DNA from: Nautilus pompilius
Taxonomy: Eukaryota; Mollusca; Cephalopoda; Nautilida; Nautilidae
Direction: 5' to 3'
Length of the DNA stretch: 64,000 bases
Assembly: GCA_018389105.1 (NCBI GenBank)
Contig: JACATO010002450.1
Span: 1,558,501-1,622,500, forward strand
Shown piece after piece: positions 12,701 through 25,637 of this stretch (position 1 is its first letter; every line of letters starts with the position of its first letter). Position numbers and translations under genes: made by a program. Under the pieces are notes generated by a model. The model saw only the letters and a list, made by a program, of their open reading frames with translations, ran no database searches and was not told where the DNA came from.

Positions 12701-15353
12701 ATTTATTCAGATTTATTAATATTTGTATACCCTCCCATGATGAAAACAAATGAATTATAATATCATTAATATCAAAGATAAATAACAGAAAATATATAAA
12801 TATTTATTTATTATCCTGTCCATATGAAGAATAAAAAGTGCCAGCTCTTATCTTTGTAGTTACATTTTACAGAAAAACTCTATTTTTTATTGAAGTGATG
12901 TTTCAAATGTAACTATGCTAATCAAGTTCACTCAAAACGAAGTTATATTATAATAAAACAAATGTCATGCATGATGCTTTATAAAAAAGCAAGTATTAAT
13001 ACAAAATTAACTGACAGCAATTTGAGAATAATGTTTTAATGTATAAATCCAAATATTCTTTCTTTTTTGTCTAAAAGTGAGATTTTGATTGTCTGAGCAA
13101 TATATATATATACATAAGCATTTATTTCAGTAGTATCAAGCTAATGTATTTATCTGCCATTCAATGTTACAAATCTTTTTCAGATCTTAATACATATTAC
13201 TAGTACATAAAAGCTGAGGAAACTGCTAAAATTACATGACTGACAACAATCACTTTTAGCTGTTGCAGCATAACTTATCCAAGAACCACATTGATCAATA
13301 GAAGTCATTTGTAACAAATGAGAATAAGGCCATTTCCATATTTGATCCAACAAGTATTCCTCACAGACTAGTTAATGATTCATATTCTCTGAATATGGAA
13401 AATTTGGAAATGTTGTGGGAAGGTATTGGGGGTAAAACCAATCTGACATTTATTGATGGATTTAAAATTCAACTAGGTACATTCCTGAAATACCTACCTG
13501 TCTGTATTTGATCAACAGATCCTCATTCCTAAATGTCATATCCTGTAGGAAGATTGAGTATTATGTTAAACATCCAGACTCACTACTATAGCTTGGAGGA
13601 CTTGATTGAGCTCCATCTTACCTGGATATGAAACTCACTGAGGACCTTAGGATCATCTTGACAGGCAACTAAGGGTCAAACATACAAAGCCAATGCCACA
13701 GAAACAATTTATGTAATATTTTAAACTGTGAGAAAAGCAATCAGATATATTTAAAGCCTAGACATCTTCAAGATCTACACAATGTGCAGTGATCCTGACA
13801 AACAATCAAAATTAGTCAATTCATTAGCTAGTTGTGCAGAGACTGATTTTATAATTGTTGCATTATTAAAAATCTTGTTGCCGACTGAATTTATAACCTA
13901 CACAAAATGTTGTATAAAATTCTTTAAAAATTACACCGTTAATAAAAGGTAGGAAACAATTTTTTGGATAATTTTTTCACCCTATGTAAGCAGGAAATAC
14001 GAAAAAGAGCAGACGTTAGTGTGGGTAGCCATATATATCAAGCTATAGTGATGAATTAACATTCGACTTGTCTACGTTGCCAGCAAGTAGCTGTACCAAT
14101 TAAAGTACCAAGGTAAGACATACAGAGAAGGGAAAGAAAACAATAAAATTATGACAAACGTTTAAACATTGCCTTTTAAAAAATTAATAGCTAATGACAA
14201 GAAATCTTATAAAATCTGTTATCAAAAGTAGCAATAATGATAATAATAATTATTATTAATATCAATTAAGAATATTTAATTAAAGTACTGATTAGAGCAT
14301 GAAGCTGACAAGAAACTTCTAGGTTTATTTTCTCCTATTCCACAAAATGTTTTGTTTCTAATAAGGTTACCTATAGTTTTAGTTGCTTGGAATTACAAAT
14401 TTTCAGCCTAATAATTTGTTCTACTCAGTGTTTCTCTTTTTAAATAATAATGATACTATGGCAATTAAAGGAGTTCCACAACCATTTGTTTTCTAGAACA
14501 TTCCTGGGTTTTGAGCATAAGCATATTAGGCATTTAAGGTGTAGAAAAGACTTTTAAAATAATTTAAGATTTTCAGCATAGAAATCAACAAATTCTTCAC
14601 ATTAACCAGAGTTACCAATATTAGGGGCTATAGTTATAATCAGCATGAGCTAAGTTATAAAAAAAACTTTGAGAATAAAACTGTAAATAAATTAATGTAA
14701 ATTATTAAATACTTGCTATATATATTATAGTGTAAAGAATTTAAAAAAATCAAATGGATAGGTGTTTTTTCTTTCTGGAAAAAGAGGGAATGTATTTATA
14801 TAAGCAAAGATGTCTTTCTGGTTCTTATTTCTAATTATTTCTTACCTATTAAAGAAAGCAATCACCAAAAGAGATGAGTTTTTATTTGACTTGGCTGGTT
14901 AACCACACCTTTTTAAATTCCGAGTTTCTACAATCAATGTTCTGTATTACTCTCTGTCAAAACTTACTATAGTCTAAAAACAAATGCCAACTTTCAATAT
15001 CAGCTTTACTTACACAACTGTACATTTATTAGCTATCCACCACTATGACGCCTCACCTAAAATAAATTAAACAAATTTCAAAAATTAATTGTCTGTAGAT
15101 TTTAATTTTTTTTTTGAATATGTAAGTTTATAGCAGTATTTCTTTTTTACTTTGTAAACTTTTAATATTGTTATATAAATTCATACACATAATTTTTATA
15201 TTCTTTACCTGTAATAATGTTTAACGAAAATTCCAAATTGAAATTAAATCATGATTATCCCATGATGAATACTGATTAGTTTCGTGTGTGTGCGTATGAG
15301 AGAGAGAGAGAGCGATCAAAATATCAAAACAATCAAATTTTGGTGCAACTATA
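9774..15353. other. Intergenic; composition changes near 10.7 kb
   Basis: No gene recognised. To about 10.7 kb the DNA keeps a mixed, CpG-containing composition; after that it becomes strongly AT-rich with long A/T runs. Simple repeats include (AC)n near 10759. ACAGGGTGGCTCATAAAT at about 12093 resembles the termini of some Tc1/mariner-like elements, but no partner repeat was found. A GT/AG-rich microsatellite lies at about 15287-15313. Confidence 0.4.
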
Positions 15354-15495
15354 TTGATAAAATGCTTTTTACCCATGGTCTAAGGGGAGCAACTCCTCTG
15401 TGTTGATAGACATTTTTATCAAGACGTAAGGGAGACGATTCTTTACTATTTTGATAAAATTTCTTTAACTATGGTCTAAGGGAGATAATTCCTCA
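15354..15495. repeat. Duplicated mollusc-type GGGAGATAA repeat
   Basis: A unit starting TTGATAAAAT and ending in GGTCTAAGG-GGAGCAACTCC occurs at 15354-15400. It recurs 97 bases later at 15451-15494 with the core GGTCTAAGGGAGATAATTCC. A third, weaker core (GTAAGGGAGACGATTC) lies between them. The AAGGGAGATAA core is a short repeat seen often in mollusc genomes, which supports the taxonomic guess. It looks like a local tandem duplication of a dispersed repeat. Confidence 0.6.
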
Positions 15496-17713
15496 GTAAC
15501 ATTTCCAAATTAGAGAAAGGTTTTACAAGAATTTATTTCCCACATACCCACACAGCGAGACAAATTGAAATTTGCAACTTTATCTTCCTTATCCATTCAA
15601 ACTGTCTAAATATAAAGAATTTTATTTTTATTCTTCAAAATAAAAAAAATATTAACTTGGTTATTTACTGTTGTTATCATATAATTAATTTCTAAAGCTT
15701 GTTTATTTAACTTTATTTAAAAACGAAAATCCAAAATTTGAAAACTATTTTTCATTGTTTGTTTGTTTAAGGTGATTTACCTTTAAGTTTTACAGGTACT
15801 TTGATGTTGAAATATGAAAACTATTTATACTATTTACACTGATTTGCTTGAGTTAATTGAAACTTTCATAAACAGTGTCCAAACAAAATAGAGATATGTT
15901 TATTTTCTGATCATCATAAGTGGACTTTGGGATTTAAAATTGAATTTCACTAGATGATATTTCTTAGTTTTCATAAGTGTACTTGATGCCCAAATAAACA
16001 CCCAGTTGATCTATTGAAACAGACAGTGAATACAGGTGAAGGAAACCTGGATTCTGTATTACTTGATCTGTATTTTCTAATGTATTTTGGAAAATTTATT
16101 TTAAGTTCATCATTATTTGTCCCCTTAACTTTCCTGTTTTTCATTAAAAGGCCTTCAAATTTGGAATGCAGTCTGACCACAGCCAGTTAAATGCAATATC
16201 ATTGAGATATTTTATTATCTCTTACCAATTTTTGGTTAAAATGTCAAAGTTCAATTAGAAAATTTCAAAAATTAAGAAAAAATGCCTAAAAATGAGATTT
16301 AAAATATGCAAAATTTTCATATTTAAAAGTTCCAGAATATTTCTGCATATTCAGTGAGCTTGCAAGGTTACCATGGCAACCATACAAATAAAAAGTTGTA
16401 AACCTACATATTTGTTTGAATATTAAGTATATCAAATACCCTTTAAAGGTCACATTTCAAGCAACAGAAACTAGTAAAATATAGATATCAGAAATTACAA
16501 ATATTTCTTGTTCCCAGGAGACTGCAACATTATTACATCTACTGTCTCTTTCTTTAAAGAATTTTCTCTTTTGACAAACTTCAGCCAGTAAACAGAAAAA
16601 AATGAAACATTAAATGAGTTATTTTCATGTTTGTATATTTAATTTAAACTGAATAAAAACCATTGCACCTGTGCTTGCTGAGATGAACCAGACTACAATT
16701 TATAGGACTAGACAAGTATTTAGAGAGGAGGACATACTTGTGGTGTTATTCATGCCTAGTTTGCAAGCAGATTGGTTAGCTGGAGTGCCAATGAGACCCT
16801 GTACTGGTCTTCACAGCACACTTCGGCATGAATGATGATGGAGAATCAGTCACTGATAGAAAACTTCTTGACTAGCCACTTTATACTGACCAGCAATAGA
16901 TGGAGATAATTTACCATTAATTTGTGCACCACCCAGTTGACATGATAGGTCATGAACTAAAAACAGAAAAAAAAGATCTGTCCATAATGGCCAACATGTT
17001 CACAAAGGTCATACCTGAACAGGACTGTGATGATGCCAGAAAAGCATCTTGTTAGTAATTCTGATACAGAAAAAACAATCCTGGTGAAATTATTGAAACT
17101 AATGCAAATGCAACAAGCAGAGAAGAACAGGGCTGTAGGTAAGACATAGAGAATTTTAAGTTTTTTTTCTCGTTGTTGTTCCCCTTGGTAGATGCTCATG
17201 TACAACATATCCAACTGTCTCCTTCTTCAGACAACTCTGAAGTACTAGTTTCTTTATTCATAGTATTAGCATCAGTTACTGCCCAGAGAAGAAAACTGAC
17301 TGTGAATCATTAAAAGCAAACAAAGAAGTTAGCACATTATGATACACATACAGTATACCGGTATTAATCCAGCAATATAAGATCATGTTTTCATCTTGAC
17401 ATTGTAGCATAGGCACCAAAAGGTAAGGTGGCTATTACAATGCAATAATCGTTAAGATGGTGTATATGAAAGAGCAAACTGTCCTTTAGTGAATGTTAAG
17501 TCCTTTACGCAGTGAGACAACAAAACAATGTGCATAACAGTCAGCTGTGAACAAGATCAACATGTAATCTGCTTTTGCCAAATAGACTATTTTAGACCTA
17601 CTGCTTGCTGTTCAGTGCTGCAATTTTGTTCAATTCCATTCAGCAGTCGTTGGCAAGAAATTCCTTTTAGACTACAGCTGAATTTAGAAAAAATAATCAA
17701 GTGAAATGTAACT
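15496..17713. other. AT-rich intergenic DNA
   Basis: No gene or transposon family recognised. Short frames at 15971-16180 and 16957-17214 on the minus strand lack recognisable motifs and were not accepted. Confidence 0.4.
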
Positions 17714-17830
17714 TATTTTGGGGAGACAAAGAAAGATGACTCCAGTTCTGCCAGTTCATGTCTTTTATCTTGCAATGGCATCACTGTGCCTGTTCAAAAT
17801 ATCCATGCAGATTCATGCAAATCCATAACA
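17714..17830 (-). repeat. LTR remnant, downstream (3') copy
   Basis: This stretch aligns in the same orientation with 20023-20138. Shared blocks include TATTTTGG, CTCCAGTTCTG, CATCACTG and ATCCATAA in the same order, with small indels. It flanks the integrase side of the gypsy relic. Exact LTR ends are not visible. Confidence 0.5.
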
Positions 17831-18268
17831 CTGCTTTAAGAAAGCATCTTTTTTCAAAAAATAATGGTTTTTTTTAAAACTTTTACCTTTTTAGTACACT
17901 TCTTTGTTACACGTATACACCGAAAGAAGAGAGATTGTCTGTTGTTTTCATTTAAGTTGTACGAACCACGAAAATGTTTTCCTTAAAAACATGCATCTTA
18001 CACATATAATACTTTACTTCTGAATTAAATAAGTTGACAACAAAGAATATTGAGCTGCAACAAAATGAAATGACTTTACTGAATATATTCCAAGGCTCTT
18101 TACCATGACCATAATGCAAATAAAATGGTTCCAAATTTTCATTTATACCAATTCCTATTTTCAATCAAAATTTTCAACTCTCTTATATACCTCACCAGCA
18201 TGACATTTTCTTTTCCTGTCTGAATTGTGTAACTGTGTATACAAGATACAATAAGCAGTTAAAATGAA

Positions 18269-19344
18269 TTACAAATTAACCACTAGCTTCTTTTTTTTCT
18301 TGTTTACTACATAATCTAGTTTGCAGAGCCTTTCTGATCTCCTGCCAGGATTTGCAGTAGAGTTTACTTGTGGACTGTGAGGCTCTGTTACTCTACTTGG
18401 AGAAGATTCTGTCTCTAAGTCTGCATTTAGTGTTTCAGACTGTTCAGTCTGCATTGATTCAAAATCTGGTACAAACTCCTGATCAAGAGTCATGCAATCT
18501 TTCTTTGTCATCTTTTGTTGAGGTATGACCAACATGAACACTTCTTACCCTTCCATCTATTTCTACCAAGTATCTTTTGGTACCACACACAGCTACTACC
18601 CTTCCAACATCCTACTTGCTTGATTTGTAGGAAGGACTCAGAACATGAACATGCTCATTTTCCTTGAAAAAGCACTTTATTTTTTATTCTGATGACATTT
18701 TTATTTGAGTTGTTTGTGCTCAACTTGGGAGTCAAATTTAAGAGCTCGGCAGGGGTGTAGCCTGTGGTGGATTGTGGGGTAGTTCTATACTTCAGTGAAG
18801 CTTAGTTAAACTGTTTCATGCTGAATTCTGAACTCCCTTTAACTCATGCTTCTTAAGAGCCATTTTCACAACCCTTACTGCCCTCTTGGCTGCCCCATTA
18901 GATTGGGGGTGGTATGGCAGAACAGGAATTTTTATGTCATTATGCTTCATGAATGTTTTAAACAGAGCAGCACGAAATTGTGGGCTATTATCAGAGACAA
19001 GTTCTACAGGTAATGCATGGCAGGCAAAGAGAGACCTCAACTCATCCATGATTTTTTCAGTGGTAGTGTTTGAACCCATGTACTTTACTTCAATCTGCTT
19101 TGATGGTTATTATTCAAGACCAAGAAATTGGCATTTCCTTTCTCACAAAAGTCTACAATGACTTTTTGAAAAGGTTTGTTTGATCATGATCATGTTTGCA
19201 GTGGGGTTTCTGCCAATTTGGTCCTACAGTTTTAGCATACACTACATTTATTTGCCATTGATCACTATCTAAACCTGGAAAGTAGATGAAACTTCTTTCA
19301 ATTGACTTTGTACTCACAAACCTGTTCTGTATGGTGTTCAGCAA
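18269..19344 (-). pseudogene. Gypsy integrase and C-terminal tail, broken
   Basis: Three pieces lie in order on the minus strand. At 19344-19153 is a degraded zinc-binding/WPGLDSD-like region of integrase. At 19079-18816 is the catalytic core, with LVSDNSPQF around the second Asp and YHPQSNGAAKR around the Glu region; the canonical Glu position reads Ala here. At 18541-18269 is a Ser/Glu-rich tail ending in GRRSERLCKLDYV, typical of the end of gypsy Pol. The pieces are separated by stops and shifts. Ordinary integrase would insert the cDNA into the genome; this copy cannot. Confidence 0.75.
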
Positions 19345-19486
19345 GAAACTTCTGTCTCAATGAACTAAGTATTACAATCCTGTGTCCCTGAGTTTCAGTT
19401 CTTCACAGTTTGGGTCAGTATCAGTCCAACCATTCAGTATTTGTTCATAGATGTGTTTCAAGACTGAGTCTTTGCTGGTGCCAAAC

Positions 19487-19842
19487 TTATAGCTCCGCTA
19501 TCTCCAATGGCTTTGGATTGAAATGATCTTTCAATCTTGTAATGATGGTATCAAATGGCCCATCTTTTGCTTTGCTCGAAGCAAGAAGATTGGTGAGAGT
19601 CGTGTTGACCTTCCGGGCCAATTTCTGTTCATAAAATTGCCTTTTCCGCTCTATCATTGCAGCATTCTGAGCTCTAATATCTGCGGCATCTTCATCTACT
19701 TCCACGGTGTTGTCAGCTGTGAAAACACATCCATCCTTTAAAAATAGGGTGTAGATGGCTCACGGGATTTATCAAAATTTCCCAATCAGCCAATGTACTC
19801 CAAGGAGGTTAACTTCCTTGATGTACCAGTGGGTGCCACCAT
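19487..19842 (-). pseudogene. Gypsy Gag fragment
   Basis: A plausible Gag start lies at 19842. The best preserved part, 19705-19487, contains LTNLLASSKAKDGPF followed by an HFNPKPLEIAE block. I recognise this from Gag-like proteins of K02A2.6-type gypsy elements in invertebrates. The reading frame ends at 19487, where the internal deletion begins, and has further breaks upstream. Confidence 0.6.
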
Positions 19843-20022
19843 CTTGTCTCATCACTGACATGTAAATTCAGCTTGTTTTGGTAACAGAGGCTTCATTTGA
19901 CAATTGTGGTCAACTCGAACTCAAATCAAAAATGATTAGTAGTTTTAAATGTCTCACAAGCAGCTCCTATATATATTTAAAAAATCCCCTTGTATCCCAT
20001 CTTCATTGTAAATCTATTAATG

Positions 20023-20138
20023 TATTTTGGAGAAACAAACAAGATTCCTCCAGTTCTGTGAGTTCAGGTGTTTTTATTTCACAAAGACATCACTGCACAT
20101 GCTCAATAGTCATGCATATTCAAAACCATCCATAATAT
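20023..20138 (-). repeat. LTR remnant, upstream (5') copy
   Basis: Direct-orientation partner of 17714-17830. On the minus strand it contains an AATAAA within GTGAAATAAAAACACC, as expected of an LTR polyadenylation signal. It lies upstream of the Gag fragment in transcription order. Confidence 0.5.
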
Positions 20139-22029
20139 GAGATAGGAACAGTTCTGAGAATTAACAACAGGTTACAAAATGAAGCATCCAATGTCAACAT
20201 GGCTGAAGTTGAATAAGAAGTTTAAAAGTTGACCAGTTACATGCAAAAACAGTGGTGCCAACAGAGGCTGTTTTCACACAGGCAGGAAATTCTACCTTCA
20301 GCAATCATTAACCATCATGATGGTGTCACACAGTGCACTTGTAACTTCAAATCACCTCTTTAAGGTTTACATGATCAGCTAAGTATGAATCATCAACACT
20401 GCATATATTAATTCATTAATGCAGCTTCATTAGCTTCTGATTTGTGAGTATGAAAGATAAACTGCTTGTTAATGAGTTTGAGATTTCTCATAGTATCATT
20501 TTTACAAAATTCTAATAATTTTTTTCAAAATAAATTTATCCATTATAGTACCTAAATAACATCTTATGCCACAAATAAAGATTTACAATGTAAAGAAATT
20601 CACATCTTTTAAATTATTTTCCAACAAAATAAGACAAAAGTGTTAAGGGAAACTTAAAATTTTTTTAACCTATTCTCAATGTATGTAAATTAATGGTTAA
20701 TTGAAAATGACAAAATGCTTTATAAATACACTTCTACATCTTTACTCACCAACACCTCAACCTTAAACCTCAGCACCAGCTATGCCCTTATTGACTGACT
20801 TTAGTTCCACAGAAGTGTGCCTTTGGTGTTTCTTATTTGGCATGTCTTTGTGTTAAGTACATGGCCACTTAGAGCAAAGAATAGTTTGCTATCTCATTTA
20901 CCAGCAATCACTAGTGATCAGACATTCTTCCCACACTAGGCATTGTATCCTACTATTATTGAACAATTTCCACACTCATTTAGGTAGCCGTTAAAAAAAT
21001 GAAAGCAAGGACTCTCCACCACAATGAGCTGTAATTGTGGGATGAACCAGGGAAAATTCACAGTTGTACGGTTAAATATCCTTGAAGAAAAAAGGGGGGA
21101 AGAAGACAAATCCAGTAATCAAAATAAGAAATATCAAGATGGTGACTTATTTACTAGTATATATTTTTTAAAAATAATATTAATATTTTGTAACAAAAAG
21201 TATTTGATAACCTCTTGGTACATTTATTTATGAATGGTTCAGCCAGTTCTTCAAAGTAGCAGCTTGGGTTAAACTCCCACACTGACTCAGCTTACCTTTT
21301 CTAAACCAGTGTTACTGTTGCACTAATGGTGCTCAGTTTCTTTACACCATTGTAGCTTAGAACTGATTACTTATCCATCACTCCACCATTACTCTTCCAA
21401 ATAGTGCAGCTAAATGAGAGAATATGCATTTGTACTCACTCAAGATAAGTTAGCATACTATTCATATCTGGTCAGGCCTCTTTTTAGTTTTATATTGCTA
21501 TAATCACTATAAAGATCTTTGTAGTGACATAAAATGTATTATTATAAAGTTCACAGTCTAATCTGATATTCTTGTTTATATTTTGTTTAATGAGAAAAAC
21601 AACATGACTAACCCCTACCACAAACTTATTTGCCCTTCAACTTCTACCAGCAAATATCTTATTTATTTATTACATAAAATATTGGAGCTTAAAAGTGAAT
21701 TTGTAAAATCGGTTCAGTTGATTTGGAAAATTTTTAGACACAGTAAATTACAATCCCTCCAATTTACATAAAAATTCATTGACGTGAATTTATAGAATTC
21801 CCATCAGAAATGTTTATTCTGCATAGGTAAAAACGCAGGATATTCCAGTAAAATTACCTTTAATGTTCATTGTCATTTTCTCATTGTCAGATCTGGATAA
21901 TCTTGGGCACAGGTACTGCTTTTTATGTCCAAATTTGATATTTGTAAGTCTTAAAGAGTACAAGGTTAATTAGTCAAAAAAAAACCTTCAGATGGGTTAT
22001 TTGCATATAACTTTTTGAGTATTAGTCAG
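20139..22029. other. AT-rich intergenic DNA
   Basis: No gene recognised. The small frames at 21024-21233 and 21583-21771 have no recognisable domain. Confidence 0.4.
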
Positions 22030-23400
22030 TGAATCTGAAGCCACTTAGTAGTTGTTGTGGGGATCAAGCAGCAAATGCCTATATTTTATTCAGGACTCCA
22101 AAGTTTACTACTTTAAAGTAATAGTCAACACTGTGAGTGTCTACCAAATTTAGCAAATGCATTTCATAAGGAATATAGCAGCAAGTTGTGACATCACTGA
22201 TTTGCTGTAGGCCATTGTAACATCCTGACATGCTAGAAGTATTGTCATACGATTGTCCATAATATCAGTTTTAATCTCTAGTGATTTGAGTGCTTCTAGT
22301 ACATATCCACCTGCTTTATTCAGGATGACTACAGATGGGAATACATATTTAAAAATGCTTAAAGGATTCTCGCTTGAGTTCACAATGCAAATTGTAAATG
22401 TCAGGTGATCATTGTGATACATCAGGTAATGAGTTGATAGAAATCTAGAAATACTTTGCTATTTGTATTTCCTTGCAGATAAGAGAAAGAAATTTTTTGC
22501 CCATAAGCAGGATCACTTCTTTACAGATAGTAGAAGATAAGTAACTTGGATGTTTGCAAGGAAGACATCAAAACTTTGCAATAAATTCAAGTATTCTAAG
22601 ATACCTGCTGTACATATTTATCTCATCATCTCCTTTAAATGCCAAACCTCATTTGTTGAGAAATTATGCAACTTCCACAAGTCACAGAAGTATTGCATGC
22701 TGATGCTTTCTTTTACTGCACGATGTGCCCAGTCATTAAAACCAGTGGTGACAGGCAAACCTTTGATGAGATGAGAATGCATGTAAAGCAAAATATCTTT
22801 GCTTTTGACAGGAAATAAATCAGCAGTCAATCTTCAGTGATTCTCCATTGGAAAGTGTGCAAACAAATATTTATTTTGTGAGAAATATCTGTATATTTGA
22901 GCTTAAATCTAGATCATGGTTTTGAGACTGAGTAGGAGCAGCTTTAGACCAATAATTGTGGTGCTCTTCATGTAAAACCTACATTTCATGATCATTAATA
23001 ATGGCACAAATTTCAATGATCTTTGTCAGTGCCTCAGTTTAATTGTCATTATTTGCCATGTTTGTATCAGGAGCAACAGGATCATCTAGATTTAAAAAAA
23101 GACACTGGTCTTTGTGCTGTCTCAAAATTTGAAGTTGCTGGAAAATCAGCACTTGGTTAAATATTCATGGCATTGCTGCTCCAAGTTTTAATGGAATTAG
23201 CAGTAGTGGCTGTAGCAGCTGATTTCTGCAGATATGTCTGTATCTGATCTTATTTAAAAGTTGGTCAGTTTTGGAATCTTTGCAATTACTTTATCTTGAC
23301 ATTTTCTTTTATTACTTACATTTTGCACCTCCGCTTGATGACATTCTTCAATCATAAAACAATTATGATGCACCACTCCTTTAATTTTTCTGCAAGAAAC
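22030..23400 (-). pseudogene. ZMYM1-like hAT transposase relic (TTF/DUF4371 type)
   Basis: Minus-strand fragments match, in order, a hAT protein of the zinc finger MYM-type 1-like group. An N-terminal basic KRKCQDK stretch followed by IPKLTNF lies near 23340-23270. A degraded TTF zinc-finger region follows at about 22850-22620, with FPMEN, a KSKDI block and TTGFNDWAHRA. Near 22290-22060 is the RNase H-like core, readable across frames as YDNTSSMSGCYNGLQ and then HLLNLVD, where intact relatives have Asp and a C-x-H pair. Stops and shifts break every block, and no C-terminal dimerisation domain was found. It is a dead DNA-transposon fragment. Boundaries are approximate. Confidence 0.7.
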
Positions 23401-25314
23401 ATATAGGCAATAGGACTATGATATGGTTTTGTAGACTTTTAAAATGATGCAGCACAAGGCAACCCCTGTTTGACCCATGCTTCTTGCTTATATACATTTT
23501 TCCATCTGCAGTGCAGTCATGTTTAATTGTCTTTCCTCCCTGGGATCACACAAAGTGCCCTTTATCTATTGTGATGATAATGTCACACTAGAACAGTGGG
23601 TCAGTTATGCAACCCAAGGATGATTTGTGTGGTATTCTCCATCCACTTTAGCATAGCATGGTAATTTACATTCCATTAAACACAGAATGACTTTTTGAAA
23701 ACAAAATCACATGAAAAGTATTTAGTATTTAGAACAAACACATGGCAGGTATACCAATCATGATAAATAAGCACTCCTTGTGCTCTAATGGTGACATGCA
23801 GTTAACTAGGATTACTGGTATGCCTATAATTTTGTTAATTAGCCTAAGTAACATGTTTCTCCAAGAAAATTGATTAATAAGTGAATAGTCTTGCATAATA
23901 TTCATAAAACTAACATTATACATGAAAAAGATAATTCAATAAAACTATTAACCAATGCAAGTGTTAGTTCTGCCCTTTACTCACAGGCAACATTGTACTA
24001 CCTCAGAGTTGTCATGCCCATAAGATAAAAAAAGTTTTTAATACGGATAGAAAACTTCTTTAAGCTAAGGGCCTCCAGCCTGTACTTGTTAATCTGGTTC
24101 TGATTCTAATGTTAAGATGATAACCTTCACAATTCACAACATCTTTCCAATCCCTGGCTACCAAACAAGATCTTACATTTTGTTTGCTACCTATAATTCC
24201 TAGATGTGTCACATAAACATGAGTTAACACCCGAGGGCACATTTGATACAAAACTACAATATGGAAGCTCAGATGCACCCTATGAAGCATAATTTACAAC
24301 ACACAGTTGTAGTTTATTGCTGCACCCATATCTACCTGTCTCACTGTTGTGACATACTTTTTTTTTTAATATTTGTCATTGCTAAAATTTACCACTGATT
24401 TAATATTTAAGCCTCTTCCTTAAAACCCATCAAACATTTTCATAAATTGTTGTTTTCCTTTAAAATTTAATAGATCTTACATTTAACCATTTTTAAAGTA
24501 ACTTTTACCTTTTTAAACTCCAAAAGAAATTTGAATTTTTAATTATCTAATTGCTTCTAATAATATATTTTAAAGGAGCTAATATTTCATGACTTAATGT
24601 ATATATTTTAATGCTTAATTTAACAAAAGAAATCTAGTTACCACTATAAATATCTACAATAACTCACGATCTGCTTGAAGTTCCCTTATCTTTATTATTA
24701 TTAGTTAGCATTGTGACAACAGCAAAGGTCACACATTTAGCTGTATTTTCCTCGAGTTTTCATAAAATTTTATTTTAATATCAATGGTAAATTATCTCAA
24801 GTAATTTTAAATGTAATTCATTAAAATAAGTATTATTCTGCTTACTAATTAAACTCTTCAAATATTATAGTACATTGTATGTTAAACTAGCTATTTCCAA
24901 TTCAATTGGAGGCAGACTAATAAAATAAAATAAAACAATAAAAATGTCCCTCTGTTTCCATGTGAAAGTAAAGATATTTGGAACTTTGGGAATATACCTC
25001 TTGTGCTGACATTGTCCAGAGGCTATTTTCAGCTGTTGTCTGGACTGCATAATTAAAGGAAGCTGTTGTCTTTGTTCTAGCATTTTCTTCCTTGAACAGT
25101 AGTGGAATGGTACATAAATGGTCAGTGATAAAGGGGAAAGCAAGTATCGAAGGCACTCCAGTTGAAGTGGTGGTGAGGGAGGGAATTGATGATAAATAAA
25201 ACATAGCCTTTCATTCATTATATTCTCAGTTTGTGGTACATTCCAAGTACATATTTCTAAACTTAAGATTTATTATAGAAAGTGACAAACTGGTGTATTG
25301 TTATGATGCGCTTA
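23401..25314. other. AT-rich intergenic DNA
   Basis: No gene recognised. The overlapping minus-strand frames at 24865-25218 and the frame at 24060-24290 show no conserved motif. Confidence 0.4.
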
Positions 25315-25360
25315 GTTATCTCCCTTTTTGTAACAATAAGAATATTCTAAGGAAGATAAC
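25315..25360. repeat. Short palindrome with GTTATCTCCCTT arms
   Basis: GTTATCTCCCTT at 25315-25326 and AAGGAAGATAAC at 25349-25360 are inverted copies with one mismatch, separated by 22 bases. The arm is the same GGGAGATAA core as at 15.4 kb. Such palindromes are dispersed in mollusc DNA; function unknown. Confidence 0.6.
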
Positions 25361-25637
25361 TGAAACTACACATGTTTAACTGCAGTTTTCATTAGTTGTA
25401 AATAGGGCTACGATTTTGCTAATATTACAAGCGAAAACCTAACTGCACACACGGATAGTAGCACCGCTTTACATCAATGGAGGCCACAATCTGCCGAATC
25501 TGCAGTAGGAAAGAAAGATGAATTACAACAAATAGAAAGATCGGTGAGTGAGAGACAGGAGAACAGATGCAGAGTAGAACAAAAGTTCGCTAACTTAGAG
25601 GCTTTCTGATCTACTTCTCATCCTTGACAATCCTACT

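Larger units (their letters stand above)
17714..20138 (-). mobile_element. Internally deleted gypsy-type LTR retrotransposon
   Basis: This is a minus-strand Ty3/gypsy relic of about 2.4 kb. In transcription order it has a right-hand LTR remnant (20138-20023), a Gag fragment, an integrase fragment with a tail, and a left-hand LTR remnant (17830-17714). Intact gypsy elements are usually about 5 kb or more. Protease, reverse transcriptase and RNase H are missing: Gag sequence is followed within about 150 bases by sequence normally found just before the integrase zinc domain. The copy carries many stops and cannot move on its own. The two LTR remnants have diverged to roughly 70% identity by eye, so the insertion is old. 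Confidence 0.7.
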
